Positions 21,801 to 32,895 are shown, counted from the stretch's first letter. The stretch is 64,000 nt of DNA from Rhizodiscina lignyota (GCA_010015805.1 ML978122.1:840453-904452), one strand, 5' to 3'. The notes: a model not told the origin generated them from the sequence alone. Made by a program: numbers and translations.

Positions 21801-24288
21801 ACTTGACAGACTCGGAGCATCTCCATCTGGATCGACAGCACCTCTGTGGTTCTCGAACGGTATTTTGAGCTTTTGCTTTTTTCGCGGAGACGAAGGCTCG
21901 TCAGTGTAGTGATCCGTAGGACTATCTGACCGTTTCCGCGCTTTCGCATTGTAGTATTCCAGCAAGGCTCTCTGTTGATCATAACCATGCGCAAGATCAT
22001 CATTCGAATTCTCGTCGTTAACCATATCGACAACCTCGTCGCCATTGTCGTCGGAACGCTCCACTGGCCCAGCATGGTTTGGTTGAAGAGAATTCTGGAT
22101 GGCATCTTGCATCTCGCGTTCCAAATCGGAATTCTCGTCTCCGTCATCGTCGACCTGCATCAATGACAAAGCCGCATTCGCTGTTCTTTGCAGGTCGTAC
22201 CCAAAAGTATCGCTTTCTTGGGATAGTTCTTCATCAGACATTTCAGCGTCTTCTTCGTCAGCGTTTTCGATACATTTCGAACTTCTCTTTTCAAGCGGGC
22301 CTGGATTCTGGTATCGGAGGAAGCGATCCTGCATATCCTTCATCTCTGACATTGCTCGGGCAGCAGCCTCTTTGGCACGATTCTTTCTGGCCTCATCGAC
22401 TCGACGAGGAGACTTTTTGAGAATGCCTTCAAAGGGTTTGGCTTTGAGGCTAGTTTTCGCTTTCTTGGCCTTAGCGCTAGAATTCGACGGCGCGGCCTCC
22501 GACAGTGGAGCATTGGACGGCCCTGAGGATTCGTTCCAGTAGGGATATTGAGCTATGAGTCTTGATTCGGCCATCGCTCTTTCGAGATCATGCCGAAATT
22601 CTGCATCGTCCTCTTCCGGCTCTGGCGATGGGGATGGGGTTGGACTTTGGTAGATGGCCTTTCCTTTTCCCTTGTCAGGCTTTGGATTTTCTTCTCTGGC
22701 TTCACCGTCAAGACCGGCTGTGACTATTGATTCTGCGATGGCTCTTTCGAGATCACGCTGGTAATCACCCTCCAGTGGACTGTCGGAGTCTTTTGAGCTC
22801 AGCGAAGGGGTTGGAGATTGGAAAACGACTTTCCCCTTGCCTTTGTCGGGCTTTGGTGCGTATTCTCTAAAATCAGGATCAAGGCCAGCCATGAGTCTTG
22901 ATTCTGCTATCGCCCTCTCGAGATCACGCCGATAATCACCGCCCAGTTGTTCTTCCATGCTCTCCTCCGTCGGTGGCGATGAGGGTGGACTTCCCAATAT
23001 CGTCTTTCCTTTTCCTTGGTCGAGCTTTGGTGGCTCTTTTCTCGCCTCGCCGCCATCTTCATCTTCATCAGAGTCTGCGTCGTAAGGGTCGTCCACCGCG
23101 AGTGCCATACTAGATCTGTTTGCGTTGTGCAGCGCCCATCGGCGAAGCCGGGCTTCTTCCTCCCTCTCGTAGTCGCCTTCATCTTCTCCGTCTGGCAGAA
23201 GGCCGTCCTCTTCTCCACGTATACCCATCCGAGCGGGCGGTCTGGAAATGGGACCCTGGCAGATATCGGGCATCTTCTCATCGTCTCCGACCACTGGTTC
23301 CATAAAGTGCGTCTTGGGCGATTGACTCCTTTTCAATACGCTAACTTGCTCCTCCTCAGCCGCCTGCTGGTACTGGTCATCTACCTCGTTAACTTTATTG
23401 ATGATGCGCACTTTATCTCCCCGGTGTTTTGGATTAGCTGAGACCCCGAGGTCTGCCACGAGCTCGATTCTTCTGATCTGCAAAAACTCTTTCACAACTT
23501 CAGACTCCATTGCTTTGTCTTTCTCCTCATCGCTCAGCGGCAGTGCACCCATCCTGGCCTGCTCCAACAATTCATTCTGGTCTTGTTTCGGCGACTCGTA
23601 GAGCTTAGACTCGTCATATGCTGGATAGTCTGGTATCGTATACCCGTTCATTTGGCTCGCCCACTGCTCATAATGTGCCTTCCCTTCTTTCCAGAATTTC
23701 TCGACAATCTCCCCGGGTAGAGCCGCGTCGCGGATTGCATTGATTCTTTGCTCTTTCAGTCTCTCCGTGTGATGATACCTATCATCGCGCAGGTCTTCCG
23801 CAACCTTTTTGACCTTTCCATCTATTTTGCGCATTTCGAGGAGCTCCGCTTCTGTGTACTGGCGGCGGGGACGAACTGGCTCCGGTGATGGCTCGACTTC
23901 TTCGAACTCCAACTCCGGCGGTCTTGGGGAAGGTGGTGGTCTTCGGCGAGGAGGTGGAACGTGATCCCAGAAATCGATGCTTTCATTTACGTCTTCAACC
24001 GCGCAGGCTGATGAGTCTTCGACTGTACCGTCACCCGCGTTGGGGCTCTCGGATTCACTGGGCTCCTGCTGGTGGTGTTCTTGGACGACTGTCTCCTCTC
24101 CGCTGCTGACGAAGTCCTCAGCACTTGACGAGTGCCGAAGTTTACTCCCGCCACTGGGGGTTCCCTTTCTTTTTTTGAAACGATTGTGCCTCTCGGAAGA
24201 CTATTGTAGGACTTTGGTTAGCGGCTTGCATAAAAGGCTTGCATAGATGCCTTGCGTCCTCCCTCAGTGATGAACTACTTACCCCCAT
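18809..24288 (-). CDS. Large multi-UIM protein with C-terminal coiled coil; alternative tail-anchored form
   Basis: Model: exons 24288-24283, 24200-20309, 20212-20147, 20079-19439, 19381-18809; 1725 residues. Exon 1 is 6 nt (ATGGGG). The protein is charged and mostly disordered. Residues about 400-560 hold three tandem repeats, each KxDxGKGK..SPxPS followed by DLERAIAES or DLERAMAES, matching the ubiquitin-interacting motif (L-x-x-A-x-x-x-S). A fourth similar motif, DLEREMQDAIQNSLQ, is near residue 700. A Lys/Ala-rich stretch (about 1065-1095) resembles linker-histone tails. The last 200 residues are coiled coil. If the 96-nt intron 20308-20213 is kept, translation instead ends at 20214 after FYIPIIALILAVLLLIIWN, a near-ideal membrane tail, giving 1330 residues. 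The downstream exons have no ATG of their own, which supports the spliced model. The 57-nt intron 19438-19382 is in frame. No known family recognised. Confidence 0.6.
22550..23020 (-). repeat. Three tandem ~56-residue repeats, each with a UIM-like motif
   Basis: Within the large gene, the unit (K-[LP]-D-[QK]-GKGK... SP..S... [DE]-[YF]-[RQ]-x-DLERA[IM]AES) occurs three times, with the UIM cores at about 22934-22884, 22766-22713 and 22604-22550. The copies differ more in the Ser/Pro/acidic linkers than in the helical core, as expected if the motif is under selection. Confidence 0.75.
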
Positions 24289-24617
24289 ACTGATAATGCA
24301 ACGACAGTGTAAAAGTGTTAAACGAGAGATGCTCGAAATGATAGTGATGCGAATTCGCAGATATAATATTCAGCGAAAGATGATTGCTCATTGATGTTTG
24401 GGAGAGGAGCAGACAAGACAAGGAATAGAAGAAGACTATGCTTACTGTTGAGAGGCGCACTTACTCTCGACAAAGGGCTGGTAAGAAGGAGCTCTTCGCA
24501 CAGCGGTAAACAATTCGCAGGCACATTTACCAAACGATTATAATAATGACTGCGATTTCTTTCATTTACATTTCTTTCGTGAATTATTTGCTCTTATTTA
24601 ATTCGTTTATTCAACCA

Positions 24618-26082
24618 TCAGCTGAATGTGTTGACCCCATCCTTGAACTTATCAAATATCTCAAGAGGGAAATTGTCCCCAAGCAGTTTGTACCCAGCAA
24701 CATTTGGATGAAGGCAATCTCCAGAGTTGAGCTTTGGATTGTTCTCAGTGTGATTCGCCGGGTTGCGAATCCACGCGTCGAAATCGATAACCGCATCAAA
24801 GATTCCGCTCTCACGGATGAACTTGTTCACCTTCTGCCTCGCCATCTCTCTCGTTGGATCGGAGTAAGGCTGGATCGTTGTGTTCGGGCATCCGAACGGC
24901 GTGATCGTCGCCGCGAACATGGGAATGCCGAAAGTGTGTACGCGAGTCACAATCTGCTTGTATGCGGCAATGACGCGATCGGCTACGGCGTTCTGTGCTT
25001 CGACCGTCGTTGCTGCGGTGCCGATGTCGTTGACACCTTCGAATATCATGGCGTACTTGACGCCGGATTGCGCGATGACGTCTCGCTCGATGCGGCTGAG
25101 AGCGTTTGGACCGTTTCCGTCGTAAAGAATGCGGTTGCCACCAGCGGCCTGGTTGAGCATGGAAATATCCTTGGTTGATGGGTTCGCTAGCATGCGCTCG
25201 GCGACAATGTCGGTCCATCGGTTGTTGCCGTTGTTGTCGCTGGAGCGGCCGTCTGTGATACTGTCTCCCACGACGGCAAATGCGGAGGTCGGAGGAGGTG
25301 CCCAGACTTCTACGGCGCTTATGTAGTACCTTTTCTCAGGTGTTAGCAGAATTCCTCCTCCTTTGGTGAGTTGGCACTTACCAATGGAAGATCTCCTGAG
25401 TAGTCACATTTGTCACAGTGATGTTGCGATCGGCCACGTGATTGCCGAACGTCAGCCATGAGGAAACTCTACTTCCAGGGTGCGACGAAATGTTGAACAG
25501 TGCCTGGCCATCGGCAAGATATATGCTGAGCGATATCGTGGATAGGTCCTTGACTGGGAAGTGAATGGGATCAGATACGATGAGCGATTGATCTGGGATG
25601 GTGAAGTTCCTGCTGCCGCTGAAGGTGACATATTGCACGGAGCTGGGTTCGATTTCGGGGATGCCGATAGATTGATTCACAGCAGGGATGGGATGAGCAA
25701 TTGTCATGGCAGTGATGGGGAGATCTGTTGCTCCGAATGCATTCGAGAGACGGATACGAAGAATGTCGCCGCCGACGGACAGTCGAACAGTCTGCCGTAT
25801 CGTAGTGTCATTGAAGACGCCAAATGTGCCATTCTAGATTTAGAAAGTCAATGTCTGAAGCTTGAAGGTGTATGAATATCTTACAAATGGAGGCAGTGGG
25901 AGGTTCGCAGCCTCAGTTAACTGTGGCATTGTCGTCCATGTGTCTACCCAGTGATTCCCGCTCAGCCTTGACTGAACTCCAATAATGCTCCTGACCCATG
26001 ATGGAAGCGCGAAAGCATGTGTTGATGGGACAAGAGCAGTGACAGCTACCATCAGGCAGCCCAAATTAGAGGAAAACATCAT
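24618..26082 (-). CDS. Secreted SGNH/GDSL hydrolase
   Basis: Exons 26082-25885, 25833-25382 and 25329-24618 give 453 residues. A signal peptide is clear (MMFSSNLGCLMVAVTALV..HAFA). An N-terminal beta-rich domain (about 60-210) with several N-x-S/T sites precedes the SGNH catalytic domain. Block I is VVGDSITDG (nucleophile Ser), block III GVNDIG (Asn), block V SGDCLHPNVAGY (Asp and His). The family contains secreted carbohydrate or lipid esterases; bacterial relatives with this two-part layout act on plant cell wall acetyl esters. Substrate is not readable from sequence. The last intron ends GAAAAG, a less usual acceptor, but phase and the W-Y-Y-I-S junction support it. Confidence 0.88.
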
Positions 26083-27837
26083 GTACAGTGGGAAATGTAC
26101 ACCTGCCTGACAGCGCCAGATTCAATTGACCCAGGGAAATCGCCGTATATATTCATCAGCCCTATTCATCCACCCCATCGCGGACCTGCGGATCGTATGA
26201 TGAGGATTCTTCCCTCCACATGGCAGAATTACCCCTCAGGTACACAGGCTGGGGCCTTGCAGGAGGCAAGGCGTTGATCCACCAGATTTTGCTATTCAAA
26301 TCCAAGGAGACGGAGGCATGACCGGCGGGTAAATTGCAACAACACCGGCAAAGGTGGGGAGCAGCCACGAAGTCAGCCACAGGACGCAACACTTTGGGGA
26401 GATTTCATGTTGCGTGTAATTGCAGTCGGCGAGGCACGAGTCGTATTCCCGGGGAAAGACGTGGTTCCTCGTGGTGATCGACAATGCGGAGATTCCGGCT
26501 AAATCGACGAAAAGCTTGACCGCAATGTCGACCACACTTCCGGCTGCAGTGCCTGCAGTAGGGTTGAGATTGTTGTATTGAAGGTTTGTTGGACTTCTCC
26601 TCGCGGCAATGGCCGTTTGTTGCTGAAGCTGTGGGAGCCGCAACGGAATAAAGTCGAGGTTGATTCGCTCCCCTTAAAAACCTGGCTGTAAGCCCGCTTA
26701 TTGTGGGCCTCAATAATGACAAAAATCCGGAGGCGTCTGGTTCATCATGAAGTCTGATCGCAGTGTCCTTTGGGGTTAAATGGTGGTTAGAGCCAAGTAA
26801 AATTAATTAAGTCCATTTAAAAGATGTAATCAGCTCCAATCCGTCGATGGTGGCATTAGATCTGAAATGAATGCTAAAAATAGAAAAAGAAGGAAAAAAG
26901 AGTGAAGAAGGTTAAGAGAATAGAATAGAATGACATTCTCGAGGCCTCGTCTGAGCACGTATCGGCGCCCACGCACAAAACTTCAACACCAACCCCAAAA
27001 AATGAAAGCAAAAAAACATACAACAGGACGGATTCCCACACGGTCACCCATTGTAGTACTAACGTCCCTCTTTGTGGCTTGAGGAAGGTCGATCGGACGA
27101 GAGGCCCTATTTTCCACAAGATATGGTCGTATGTGCCAGAAGATGTTCTAACATCGAATAAATACGGAGGATTAACAGCAATCGGCAGATCCGCACAACG
27201 ACAGTAACGACAGCCCTGAGATACTCAAATTAGAACAAAAAGAGCATAGAGAGCATCGTTTTCGCACAACGGTGATAATGAGACTTGGAATTCGAAGGAT
27301 CGCTTTGAAGGATCCTATTGAGGTATCTGACCTCTCCTCTCTAACGATATCTAACGCGATTGTAATCCCTCAAGAATCGCAACGTATTAGTGAGAGTACA
27401 GTTGCTTCCCTTCAGGAATCAGGGCATTGTTTTTTCCCTCTGGCATTGTTATTCGAGATGTGGAGGAGCTTATTTCCGGTGAGCAAATACTCTATGAGCC
27501 ACTTTATTATGGGCTGTCTTCAGTATTTACATGAAGCTTCTGCGTACTGGCGAGTTTATGTTCGAGATTGCTGGGGGCCAGCTTGCCGAACATGACTTAG
27601 ATTTGCTTCTCGTTGTCGCGACCTTAATTCAACGCGTCGTCGGACATGGTGTAGGAGGCTAGAGTAGTAGTTGGACGTGTTTCACAGTGAGAGAAGACAA
27701 AAGTGTTACGGAGTACCAACACCGTTTTATTCCAGTTAGCCTACGACTAGGCGTTTCGCCTACACAAATGTGCACAAGAGTGCCGATGAGGGGCTCCATC
27801 CGTAAGAGCCAATATCATCTACCAATGCTGCGGCACC
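26083..27837. other. Gene-poor, partly A-rich spacer
   Basis: About 1.75 kb. A minus-strand frame at 26722-26405 resembles a mitochondrial presequence (LLRPTISGLTARFLRG) but lacks an ATG and soon loses coherence. A 107-codon plus-strand frame at 27272-27595 has no known domain. No repeat or RNA gene recognised. Confidence 0.35.
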
Positions 27838-29550
27838 TCAATCATCAGGTGTGAATGTCTCGAGTGAGCAATGAGTCGCGCACTCGCATATGGGCGGAAT
27901 GTCCACACTCATAAAGCCATACTCGTCCGGCTCCTCGTCCGAATCTTTATCCTCGGCGCCTTCGTCTTGCTCATACTTCTCCACAGCATTCTCATCGTTG
28001 AAACTTGCAACATCCTCGTAACCTTCCAAGCTCACACCGCCTTGCGCGCTTTCTTTGTCGCACGAACCGAAGCTTTTAGCACGTCTCTCCTTCCTCTCCT
28101 CACACTCTTCCCTCTTCCTCAGCCTCGCCGAGAACTTGTCCATCTGGCTGTGTTTGACACAGCCTCCTAGGTGGATCCTCTCTCTTCCCAAATAGCCAAA
28201 GTACTGCTCGACATATAGCAGAATCCAGTCTACTATCTTCTTGTGGCAGCCCATGTCCTCATCCCACAGTCTGCTAACAACACCCTTCGAATTGACCAGG
28301 TGAGACGGCGGAGAGATATGGATCGCCACCCACTCGAACGGTATTCTCTGTCTAAGAACCCACCTGGCAACAGGGGAAGCATCGTAATAGACCTCGAAGG
28401 ATAGGTTTGCGCCGAAGAAGCGAAGGAAGTCCAGATGTGTGAAGGAGAGGTGAATGCGTCGCACCCTACTAAAGTACGTCTGAGCTAGGAAGCCGTAAGT
28501 GTTCGCCGCCTGCCAGTGGCGCAGGATGAAGTTGCTGTAGCCTTCCACCTTGCGGAATGAGAATTCTGCTTCCCTGTAAACGACGAGAGTGGCTTCTTTG
28601 TTGACAGCCCTGTTAGCGCGCAGTAAGTTCAAATTCGGAGCGAATGTGCTAGGAACGTGATCGTCTTTCGTTGGGTACCGATGGTAGCGGTAGGGGTAGA
28701 CGACTCGAGGTCTACATCCAGTCATTGGCAGTAACGCGTGCAGGTAGATGATCTCGCGGATCTCCAAAGGGAGATCGAAGAGACGAAACTTGAGGCCGTT
28801 GTCGTGCCAGAAATGGTATTGCGCTTTGTACTCCGGATCTGCAATGTCAAAGGGCACGATGGAGACAAGGTATGACTCCAAGGACTCCCATTTGCCGTGA
28901 AATTTGACAACGATATGCGTTTCCTCGACTCTTTGGATGACCTGAACTGGAACAAGATGTGGGGTGTCATTGTCCACCAGGAAGTTAAAGAATTTGATCT
29001 CAGAGAGCCCATTCTGATAGACGCTCTTGGAAGTTGATGCCGGCCAGAAGATGACGTGAAGGCGGTAGACTTCGAAGTTCACAAGGCGCAGCCGGCCAAT
29101 CTCAGCGTGGATGATTTGTTCGATGGACTCGTCGAAGGGGTTGCGAAGTGGTAGACTGTTATTGCTCGACTTCCATCGTCCCACGGGTTCTGGGAGCTGG
29201 GTTTTCCAGCGGAGGTTGAATTGTTGGGCAAAGGTGCCAACTTGATAACCTTCAGATTCAGAGCTCGGAGTCTGAGAGGCTTCATGTGAGAGTAGCGTGT
29301 TTGCTAGTGCGACTTCTTCGCGTAGTGAGAGAAACATGCCTGAGTTATCGTCCAATTGCCATTGAAGGTTGAGGCGAGGGGAAGCCTCGAGTTGAACGCC
29401 GCTGCCGTCAGAGTCAGTTAGAACACCGGTAGTTTCTACCTTCTTCTTCACTCTACGCCCCCGATGTTTTCGTCGCCGCGACTTCTTAGTGCCGTTGTCC
29501 CTTGGATCCTTTGGATCCTTTGGACTTTGACTGCGTAGAGGAAGACTCAT
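27838..29550 (-). CDS. 2EXR/F-box-like fungal protein
   Basis: Single coding exon, 570 residues from the ATG at 29550. The frame is open further, to an ATG at 30159, but that leader contains a good intron (29792-29729: GTATGT, ACACAG), so I regard it as 5' UTR. Residues about 20-40 are a basic cluster (KKSRRRKHRGRRVKKK), possibly a nuclear signal. The segment FRLFDLPLEIREIIYLHAL in the middle is the hallmark of fungal 2EXR/F-box-like proteins, followed by LLRANRAVNKEATLVVYREAEFSF. The C-terminal 90 residues are acidic and disordered (DEGAEDKDSDEEPDEYG). F-box relatives recruit targets to SCF ubiquitin ligases; this one's target is unknown and binding to Skp1 is not established. Confidence 0.7.
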   Translation of the reverse strand: MSLPLRSQSPKDPKDPRDNGTKKSRRRKHRGRRVKKKVETTGVLTDSDGSGVQLEASPRLNLQWQLDDNSGMFLSLREEVALANTLLSHEASQTPSSESEGYQVGTFAQQFNLRWKTQLPEPVGRWKSSNNSLPLRNPFDESIEQIIHAEIGRLRLVNFEVYRLHVIFWPASTSKSVYQNGLSEIKFFNFLVDNDTPHLVPVQVIQRVEETHIVVKFHGKWESLESYLVSIVPFDIADPEYKAQYHFWHDNGLKFRLFDLPLEIREIIYLHALLPMTGCRPRVVYPYRYHRYPTKDDHVPSTFAPNLNLLRANRAVNKEATLVVYREAEFSFRKVEGYSNFILRHWQAANTYGFLAQTYFSRVRRIHLSFTHLDFLRFFGANLSFEVYYDASPVARWVLRQRIPFEWVAIHISPPSHLVNSKGVVSRLWDEDMGCHKKIVDWILLYVEQYFGYLGRERIHLGGCVKHSQMDKFSARLRKREECEERKERRAKSFGSCDKESAQGGVSLEGYEDVASFNDENAVEKYEQDEGAEDKDSDEEPDEYGFMSVDIPPICECATHCSLETFTPDD

Positions 29551-29728
29551 GTTGACGTCAAGAAAAGCAACAGGTCGATTTGCGTCTCTACTGAGTGTGA
29601 CAAGAGCGAAGAGGTCGACAGGAATGGTACGAGCGATGGGGAGATGCCAGTCGATCGATCCGCCTTTTGATTGAGTGATGCCGCAAGTAGTAGGCCTTCG
29701 TGCATCAAAATTCGCGTAACTCGAAGTT

Positions 29729-29792
29729 CTGTGTGAGTCAGTTGTTTTTGTTGTTGCTTGAAACTTTAACGCGTGAAGTAAATTGAACATAC
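29729..29792 (-). other. Probable 5'-UTR intron of the 2EXR/F-box-like gene
   Basis: 64 nt with GTATGT donor, CTGAC branch-like element and ACACAG acceptor, lying in the open leader upstream of the ATG at 29550. It contains no in-frame stop, so naive gene finding would extend the protein by about 200 unrelated residues. Confidence 0.55.
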
Positions 29793-30272
29793 GTTTGCTC
29801 AGCAACTGTGATGGGAAGTGAATACGGAGCAACTTGGATGACAGCTTGCTAGGGACTGACTGCTCTGCGGATTTGGGAAGCGATCTCCCGAGCTTCAGCG
29901 GAAGAGGCCGAGTAGAACGGAGAAATCGAGCTTGATTGAGGGAGCGGAGTATTTTTGATGCAGGACCTAGGTTTGGCACAAGAGAAAGCCAAACCCAAAT
30001 GAAGAGCAGCAGTTGATGAAAGCCAGTCGAAGGAGTGTGCAAAGAAGATGGTGAGAGAACTGCTCTTGGCTGAGGTATAGTTGAGGCCTGAGCCGTTGTC
30101 GATTTTAGCGCGTTATCAGATACGGACTTTTGAAACGCGCGCGCAAGCGCGAATATCATGTGAGTCAGGCCTACCTTTCAGATGCGGGGAACGGCTACGA
30201 ATTCCCAGGAAATGAGTTTTTGATTGAAGGCCTGTTTGACGCTACACAGGTTGTAAATTACGCTATACGGAT

Positions 30273-31721
30273 TCAGCCTGTTCCTTGGTTGTTGGCAGAA
30301 TTTATGAAGTTTCTTTGTTGTGCGCTTCTTAACGCGAACTTGTGGCCTTTGCTCTTGATATGCTGATTCCAATCGCTCTCGGTCACAAGAACAGTGTTAC
30401 AGGGTTCGCAAACCCTTCTTTCCCAGAGATCTCTTCGTTGACTCATGTCATACTCTCTTTTAGGTTCCAGCAGCAGTGCAGACACATCCGAAAGAGTGGC
30501 TGGGTCAAGCATCGCCTCGCCAGCCAGGAATACCTGGGCTAGCTCGAGTGCCTGAACCTCGACGTCTTGATGCCAAGAACCGAGGTCGCTTCCGTCTAGG
30601 ACGAACATGCTGTCTCCGGCGCCTTGACTACGGAGTGCATGTATGAGTTTGATTCGTATCCAGCGCACCTGACGTTTCGCATACTGTCTTGTTGCTGCTT
30701 TCGTTCGCTCAATGGCCGCCTCCTTGAGCTCCTCGAGCCTTTTGTCAGACTTGCTTCCAGACTCTACTGCAGACTGATATTCTTCAAACTCTTTATAGCC
30801 GATGGACACCCAGATTCCACGACTTCGATCAACTTGTTGACCATTGTTATTTTGCTGTTGAAGGAAGGTATGGAGCGACTTCACCTCATCGAGCAAACCA
30901 TTACGAACCATAACATCAACCCGAGCATCCAGACGCGTACGTAGAGTGTCTGGATCACAATGAACCCAGAGCAAGAGCGTTGGACATCTAAGACCATCAA
31001 TATTGGTTGTCGATTCGTCGCCCTCGCCCGGGGCCTGGCCATTTCTAATTTGTTGTTGCTCTTCGTAAGTCTGAGAGGCGGTCTTGCCAGTTTTTAGCCA
31101 GATCTCTAAAGACCTCTGAATTTTTCGCCTATCCTTTGGATGCCAGCGGTCAGCCATGACAGGGTCCACCTCTTTGAGCTTTTCAAGGATGACTTCGGTC
31201 GACTCTTGCATGATTGGCCATTTCTGGTCTCTCTCCTCAGAATTGAGAAAGTCTGCATCCTTATCATCATCATCTGCTAAGCTCTCTCTGAATAAGAGAC
31301 TCTGGGTGTAGTAATGAGTCCCTCCGACGAGGATCGGAAGGCGGCCCCTCGAGCGGATCTCGTCGATAATGCCAAGTGCTTTGTTCACAAATCTACCGAC
31401 AGTCCAGGTTGGTTCTTCAAGACCGATGCAGCCTAAGAGATGATGCGGAACCCCTTTACACTCTTCAGTGGTGACCTTGTTCGTAATGACGGGTAACCCT
31501 TCATATAGTTGCATGGCGTCACCATTGATGATCTCGCCATTGAAGCGAAGTGCAAGTTCCACTGCCAACTGCATGCAAATTAATTCCATATCTTCCTTTG
31601 ACTGACTACGGTAACATACTTGTGACTTGCCAGTTCCTGTGGCGCCGACGATCGCGACCAGAGGTTGCAGTGGTTTTCTCGCCGACATGGCCTTCATAGA
31701 ACCTCGGAATATCGTTGACAT
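30273..31721 (-). CDS. tRNA dimethylallyltransferase (Mod5/Tit1 type)
   Basis: Exons 31721-31620 and 31568-30273 give 465 residues. The enzyme adds an isopentenyl group to A37 of tRNAs. Motifs: P-loop IVGATGTGKSQLAVELA, INGDAMQLYEGLPVITNK, VGGTHYYTQSLLF, HPKDRRKIQRSLEIW and a C-terminal zinc finger CEPCNTVLVTESDWNQHIKSKGH, typical of eukaryotic family members. The 51-nt intron 31619-31569 is in frame without a stop; removing it joins TGKSQ to LAVELA. There are in-frame ATGs at codons 1, 9 and 12 (MSTIFRGSMKAMSARK). The short basic leader could target mitochondria, with downstream starts giving cytosolic/nuclear enzyme, as known for yeast MOD5; that is inference here. Divergent from the Caf16 gene. 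Confidence 0.9.
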   Translation of the reverse strand: MSTIFRGSMKAMSARKPLQPLVAIVGATGTGKSQVCYRSQSKEDMELICMQLAVELALRFNGEIINGDAMQLYEGLPVITNKVTTEECKGVPHHLLGCIGLEEPTWTVGRFVNKALGIIDEIRSRGRLPILVGGTHYYTQSLLFRESLADDDDKDADFLNSEERDQKWPIMQESTEVILEKLKEVDPVMADRWHPKDRRKIQRSLEIWLKTGKTASQTYEEQQQIRNGQAPGEGDESTTNIDGLRCPTLLLWVHCDPDTLRTRLDARVDVMVRNGLLDEVKSLHTFLQQQNNNGQQVDRSRGIWVSIGYKEFEEYQSAVESGSKSDKRLEELKEAAIERTKAATRQYAKRQVRWIRIKLIHALRSQGAGDSMFVLDGSDLGSWHQDVEVQALELAQVFLAGEAMLDPATLSDVSALLLEPKREYDMSQRRDLWERRVCEPCNTVLVTESDWNQHIKSKGHKFALRSAQQRNFINSANNQGTG

Positions 31722-31931
31722 CCATAGAGACGTAGGTTGTGAGATTTATGCAAGCTAATCCGATATTGACCGATGGGAAGCGCGAACGCGTCGACGCGTG
31801 TGACATGAGACGACGTGAAGGCGGTGAACACTGGCAGAATTCTGCCCAGCTTTTCAAGTCTTGGACCGCCCCCCGGCCATGCGAGATTGGACTCATCGGC
31901 TCTCACTCCCTCAACTGAGCGGGAAGCAATC
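31722..31931. promoter_or_regulatory. 210-bp bidirectional promoter, Mod5 / Caf16
   Basis: The two start codons face away from each other with only 210 bp between, so both promoters overlap here. Local CpG-rich palindromic text (gcgaacgcgtcgacgcg, about 31782-31798) is the only notable element. Confidence 0.5.
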
Positions 31932-32895
31932 ATGACACGCCCAGATACGGAGATAGAGCCTACAATTACAGTCAACGACCTCAGCTACAAGTTTCCAGAC
32001 GGTAGCAATGGCTTGCGGGACGTATTTTTAGACCTTCCTGCTGGCAGCCGTACACTTCTCATTGGCGGTATGATCACTTGTGCCACATCGTCCTGGATAT
32101 AATCCAACATCTCTATGACTGCTCTGTTGAGTTTCGAGAACATAATTGACTAATAATATCTACCATACAGCGAATGGAGCAGGGAAAACAACCCTTCTGC
32201 GCCTCCTCTCTGGCACACGGCTGGCACCCTCGCGATCAATTGCCATTGCCGGCCTTGATCCGTTCAAAGAGGGCCTTGAAGGTGTAACGTACCTTGGTGT
32301 CGAATGGGTCCTCAATCCGATTGTCCGAACCGACATCGATGTGCCTACTCTTCTCTCTTCTGTTGGTGGCGACGTGTTTACTGAGCGAAGAGACCAACTC
32401 GTCCGGATATTAGACATTGACCTCAGGTGGCGCATGCACGCTGTGTCAGATGGGGAAAGGAGACGAGTACAGCTTGCCATGGGCTTGGTGCGCCCTTGGC
32501 GAGTCCTGCTGTTGGATGAGGTGACAGTAGATCTTGATCTGCTCTCTCGTTCAAACTTCCTGCAATTCTTGAAGCGAGAGACTGAAACTCGGAATGCCAC
32601 GATTGTGTATGCAACGCATATACTCGACAATCTTTCTGATTGGCCGAGCCATTTGGTACACATGAGCCTGGGCAAGGTGAAGAAGTGGGGTCCCGCTGAG
32701 GATCTCTACGCCAGCAATAGTGGCAGCGCCGTGAAGGCTCAAGGAGGTAACCGACTTGGGGAGTTGGTATTGAGGTGGCTACAAGGGGACCTGGATGAAC
32801 GAGGCCCAAGAAATGGCGGAAGAGGTGGCCAGGGAAAGACATATCAGAGCTACGAGGGCCTTGGTGGCTACGGGCTGGAGAAGAGTACAGCATGA
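31932..32895 (+). CDS. caf16: Caf16-like soluble ABC ATPase
   Basis: Exons 31932-32067 and 32171-32895 give 286 residues, a single nucleotide-binding domain with no membrane part. Walker A is [16 protein letters not shown] (split by the intron after the first Gly), signature [19 protein letters not shown], Walker [13 protein letters not shown], switch YATHI. YLGVEW and [17 protein letters not shown] are diagnostic of yeast Caf16, a CCR4-NOT-associated ABC protein linked to transcription and Mediator. The C-terminal tail is Gly/Arg-rich. Length matches the family. Confidence 0.92.

Noticed and set aside
26296-26722. Minus-strand frame resembling a mitochondrial presequence (LLRPTISGLTARFLRG)
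   Set aside because: It has no ATG (starts only at TTG), no upstream exon with a good junction, and the following sequence is not coherent.
29551-30159. Upstream extension of the 2EXR/F-box-like protein to an ATG at 30159
   Set aside because: The extension contains a good intron (29792-29729) and has no protein-like character; treated as 5' leader.
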